NCBI GenBank assembly: GCA_029204225.1
Contig: CM055094.1
Span: 11,145,153-11,209,152 of the forward strand
Source of the DNA: Diphasiastrum complanatum
Lineage: Eukaryota > Streptophyta > Lycopodiopsida > Lycopodiales > Lycopodiaceae
DNA: 64,000 nt
Direction: 5' to 3'
In this document: one piece after another, positions 57,944 to 64,000 of the stretch
How the letters are laid out: every line of letters starts with the position of its first letter
Position numbering within the stretch: position 1 is the first letter of the stretch
Made by a program: the position numbers and the translations under genes
The notes under the pieces: model-generated
The model's input: only the letters and a program-made list of their open reading frames with translations
Database searches by the model: none
What the model was told of the DNA's origin: nothing

Positions 57944-59449
57944 TCAATTGACACCCTTTGCTTGGATCTCTCTGACAAAGCCTTGCAGATACGACGCTGA
58001 CGATCCATCCGGCTGCTCAATCGCTCGCCTCGCTGCCATCCTCATCTCTGCAACTCTCTGCCTTATGTGCGCGGCCTCCTCTGATCCTTCCAGTAGGCGC
58101 TTAACTACTTTCTCCAGGTCTGTCCCTCTGACCGATCCGTCAGTCCCACTTTCCAGTCTCAAGCCTACCTTCCATTTGTCTACTACCATGGTGCAGATCA
58201 GTTCTTGCTCTGCGAATTGTGGGAAAGCAATCATGGGCACACCCGAGCAGATGCTTTCTAATGTAGAATTCCACCCACAATGGGTAAGGAATCCGCCTGT
58301 GGAAGGGTGTGATAGGATCAGTGGCTGCTTCACCCAGCTTGAGACAACCAGGCCCTGTTTTTGGGTACGTTGCTCAAAGCCTTGAGGAAATACTAAAGAA
58401 GGCTTACTGCGATCTGAAATTGACGCTGCTGGCAAGACCCAAAAGAATGGTATTTGACTTGCCTCTAGGCCTAATGCGATCTCGTACGTTTGGGCTCGAG
58501 GAGGAGTATACATGCTACCAAAGTTGATATAAAGGACCGTTAGCGGAGATTGAGAGTCCAGCCAATCTGTAAACTTATTTGTTTCAACGCTTGAACTAGA
58601 CACTACTTGACTGTCATCCACAAAGAATGGGTATGGAAGCAATGGTCCAATAGGGAATATTGACACTCTATTCGGATTTAGAATCTCTTCATTTAAAGCG
58701 TCAATGGCGTTCGATTCCAACTCGTAGAAGCTGTTGACAAGAATTCCCGAAGTTTCGTGCAACCTGCATGCATTGCTATGAAAGAACTGGTGCACGATTT
58801 TTGGAGATGAATCTTTCAAGGACTTGGGCAGCTCCCTAAGGGGTACTGGACCAAGGGCAGGAATTGAAATGATATCCTCCACAGCAGGAGCATTGGAATC
58901 CTCGTCAGTGGAATCTGGCTCCGGCAATCGGCCCTGTGCTACGAGAGATGGATAGTAAAATTGCACCGCTAAGAGCTTCGCTGGTGATGTGTACAGCACG
59001 TACCTTGGAATACCGAATTTGATAGCTACAGCTTGAGTCCATGAACAGAAGTTGTCGCTAATGATGGCAAGCGGTGGTCCGCATAAGCTCAATCGATCTG
59101 GCAACGACCCAGCCACTAGTTTGTCTATGAGCTGCTCGAAATCTGCAGATGTCTTTTGAAATGCCTCTTTCATTAGCAGAAGCGTGGACTCTTGATCCCG
59201 TGCAAGGTGATTTCTATAAGTAATCTCAACGGGCATGGGTAGTCCCACGCAATGGATGTGAGGAAGTTGATCCTCAGCAGCGTGCAGTTCTATTTCAATC
59301 TCGGAGATGCTATACCGAGCCGATACGAAGGTGAGGTGAAGGCCAGCAGATGCAAGCACCTTGGCAAAGCTCATAGCAGGGACAATATGGCCCTTGCTCG
59401 GAAACGCAGCGATCACGACGTGAGGTCTCACAGCAGACGCCATAGCCAT
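57944..59449 (-). CDS. UDP-dependent glycosyltransferase (family 1 UGT)
   Basis: Intronless, 501 residues from the ATG at 59449. A longer frame starts at 59497, but homology begins at MAMASAVRPHVVIAAFPSKG, so the downstream Met is preferred. The N-terminal domain has the catalytic His of the GH(I/V)P motif (H21) and a candidate Asp partner in IISDNF (D132). The C-terminal domain has FGSMYTPP and a complete 44-residue PSPG donor-binding box (W372 to Q415) with HCGWNSTLES and a final Gln, usual for UDP-glucose users. It would transfer a sugar from UDP-sugar to a small acceptor (flavonoid, hormone, terpenoid or similar) in the cytosol; the acceptor cannot be read from sequence. Length is normal for the family and there are no internal lesions. 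The only intact enzyme gene in the window; flanked by transposon debris. Confidence 0.95.
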   Translation of the reverse strand: MAMASAVRPHVVIAAFPSKGHIVPAMSFAKVLASAGLHLTFVSARYSISEIEIELHAAEDQLPHIHCVGLPMPVEITYRNHLARDQESTLLLMKEAFQKTSADFEQLIDKLVAGSLPDRLSLCGPPLAIISDNFCSWTQAVAIKFGIPRYVLYTSPAKLLAVQFYYPSLVAQGRLPEPDSTDEDSNAPAVEDIISIPALGPVPLRELPKSLKDSSPKIVHQFFHSNACRLHETSGILVNSFYELESNAIDALNEEILNPNRVSIFPIGPLLPYPFFVDDSQVVSSSSVETNKFTDWLDSQSPLTVLYINFGSMYTPPRAQTYEIALGLEASQIPFFWVLPAASISDRSKPSLVFPQGFEQRTQKQGLVVSSWVKQPLILSHPSTGGFLTHCGWNSTLESICSGVPMIAFPQFAEQELICTMVVDKWKVGLRLESGTDGSVRGTDLEKVVKRLLEGSEEAAHIRQRVAEMRMAARRAIEQPDGSSASYLQGFVREIQAKGVN

Positions 59450-59531
59450 TTCTTCCACCAGCTCGTACTCGCAACACAACACAACACAAATATGCAATCA
59501 AGCAGCCAACAAAAAGCAGACTTGAGGGGCC

Positions 59532-59546
59532 TGTGTTTTTAAAGCA
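59532..59546 (-). promoter_or_regulatory. Possible TATA-like box of the UGT
   Basis: Minus strand GCTTTAAAAACACAG, 83-97 bases upstream of the ATG. TTTAAAAA is a weak TATA variant; this is position-based only. Confidence 0.3.
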
Positions 59547-59549
59547 CCC

Positions 59550-60645
59550 AAATTATTTTTCCTTAACAAATAGAAGGAATTTCAATAAGAGATCTGATTT
59601 ACTTTTCTGATCTAAATTTAAATCTGCTCGGTAATGTCAAATAAATTCATATAACAATTTTTAGCGTTGCCATGATAGCGATAAGCTAGTGCGATGAATT
59701 GCTTAAAACCAAGCTCTACGTACGATATGAGTTTGAGCATGAATATTGATTTTTGATAAATTTTAAATCTTTTTGAATTGAAATATTTGTTTTTCACATT
59801 TTTAAACAATATGAATGATGCAAAGATTTTCATGATTAAAATATCACCTTGTTTATATTTCATTTGAATGTTTCTCACTTGGATAAGGTTAACAAGAAGA
59901 TCTAAAAGATTGCAAGCATCGTTGCCGTGGATGTTGGAAAAAGATAAAAGGTAATCTCACAATTCAAATGGATTATAGACAAAAAATGGATTCTTCAACT
60001 CCTACATTTTCCAACTGAAACTCGCCTAAAAAAGACAGGTCAACTATATGAGAATCATTCTGACAGCTTACTGTTGTCGTGGTAAAGCTAAAAAGAGCAA
60101 AACCTATGCATAATTTGCTTGCTCAAACCCCACAGACTAAGCCTTGTTTGCTCCTACATGTAAGGTACATATTGTGAAAGTTTCTTGGCAACTAGGTTGA
60201 TATCTTGTTTTGATGTGCTAAAATTAAATAGCCCTCATGGATGAAATCTCAAAATACATAACTTGCTTGAATGGAGCTCGAAAATAATAGGCCCTCTAGA
60301 ACGTTTAACTTTCGTAAGTTCAAAAACAAATTACGCCTGATAACATTCAATACCCTACATGTTGCCAAAATTACATCTACTTCTCTCATCTCGCCACTAC
60401 TACGAAAATCCAAAGACAACATGGAGAAACTATTTGAGGCATTGACAAACAATCATTAGCCATGTGCTATGCCATATTGGTGAGCCTATCAAAAGGACCT
60501 TGAAATATTGATGTTCGCCTTTCACCTTGCCATACTAAAACTCAGAATCTTTCATTAAGCTAATCAATTATTTTGGCCTAGCGATATACATGTGTTGTGC
60601 ATATGCTACCCCCATTAACTTTGTCTCTTTGTTCCGGGCCCCATC
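59550..60645. other. Gap upstream of the UGT
   Basis: AT-rich, no gene recognised. Would contain the rest of the UGT promoter. Confidence 0.45.

Positions 60646-64000
<3,355 letters not shown>

Noticed and set aside
59450-59497. Upstream ATG giving a 517-residue UGT
   Set aside because: The extra 16 residues lack UGT homology and the family start fits the Met at 59449. Not excluded, but less likely.

Overview
This is nuclear DNA from a land plant. The support is: an H2A gene of plant type (one phase-0 intron at the AAE/VLELAG junction, C-terminal SQEF, plant histone type I promoter motifs), a plant family-1 glycosyltransferase with a 44-residue PSPG box, Ty1/copia elements with the initiator-Met tRNA primer site TGGTATCAGAGC, a plant chromovirus with a chromodomain, and CACTA transposase domains found in plants (DUF4216, DUF4218, tnp2). 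I cannot name the species. AT-rich gaps, old truncated retroelements and long GA/CT microsatellites fit a large, repeat-dominated genome. Only two genes look intact and cellular: a histone H2A.X gene (23080-23716, +) and an intronless UDP-glycosyltransferase (57944-59449, -). They lie about 34 kb apart and are not functionally linked. Layout: 1-4140 holds a copia element on the minus strand with its 3' LTR, polypurine tract and almost complete pol. 5006-7275 is a gag-only copia derivative with different LTR types at its two ends. 8173-9094 is a dispersed repeat with a second copy at 21314-22123. 10290-13280 is the 5' part of a minus-strand gypsy element (gag, leader, primer site, LTR-like sequence). 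15000-16800 is the 3' end of a minus-strand chromovirus. 17880-19790 carries a large inverted repeat. 20028-20900 is a copia integrase fragment. 22544-23833 is the H2A.X gene with its promoter. 24997-28650 is a microsatellite plus AT-rich DNA without recognisable genes. 28686-46610 is a pile of retroelement pieces: gypsy integrase, several copia halves in both orientations, and a gypsy gag-protease piece, with a (GA)n tract and local tandem duplications. 46620-47790 is a gag-like reading region with several zinc knuckles. 47950-56300 contains CACTA pieces on both strands, interrupted by a truncated copia element. 57944-59449 is the glycosyltransferase. 59500-64000 is AT-rich, with a 142-base (CT)n tract and unrecognised short reading frames. 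Almost every element is damaged by frameshifts, truncation, and stops or active-site changes that look like C-to-T (G-to-A) transitions. I found no sign of a novel multi-gene system. The most informative points are the promoter architecture of H2A.X, the mosaic structure of the copia elements, and the divergent CACTA fragments.
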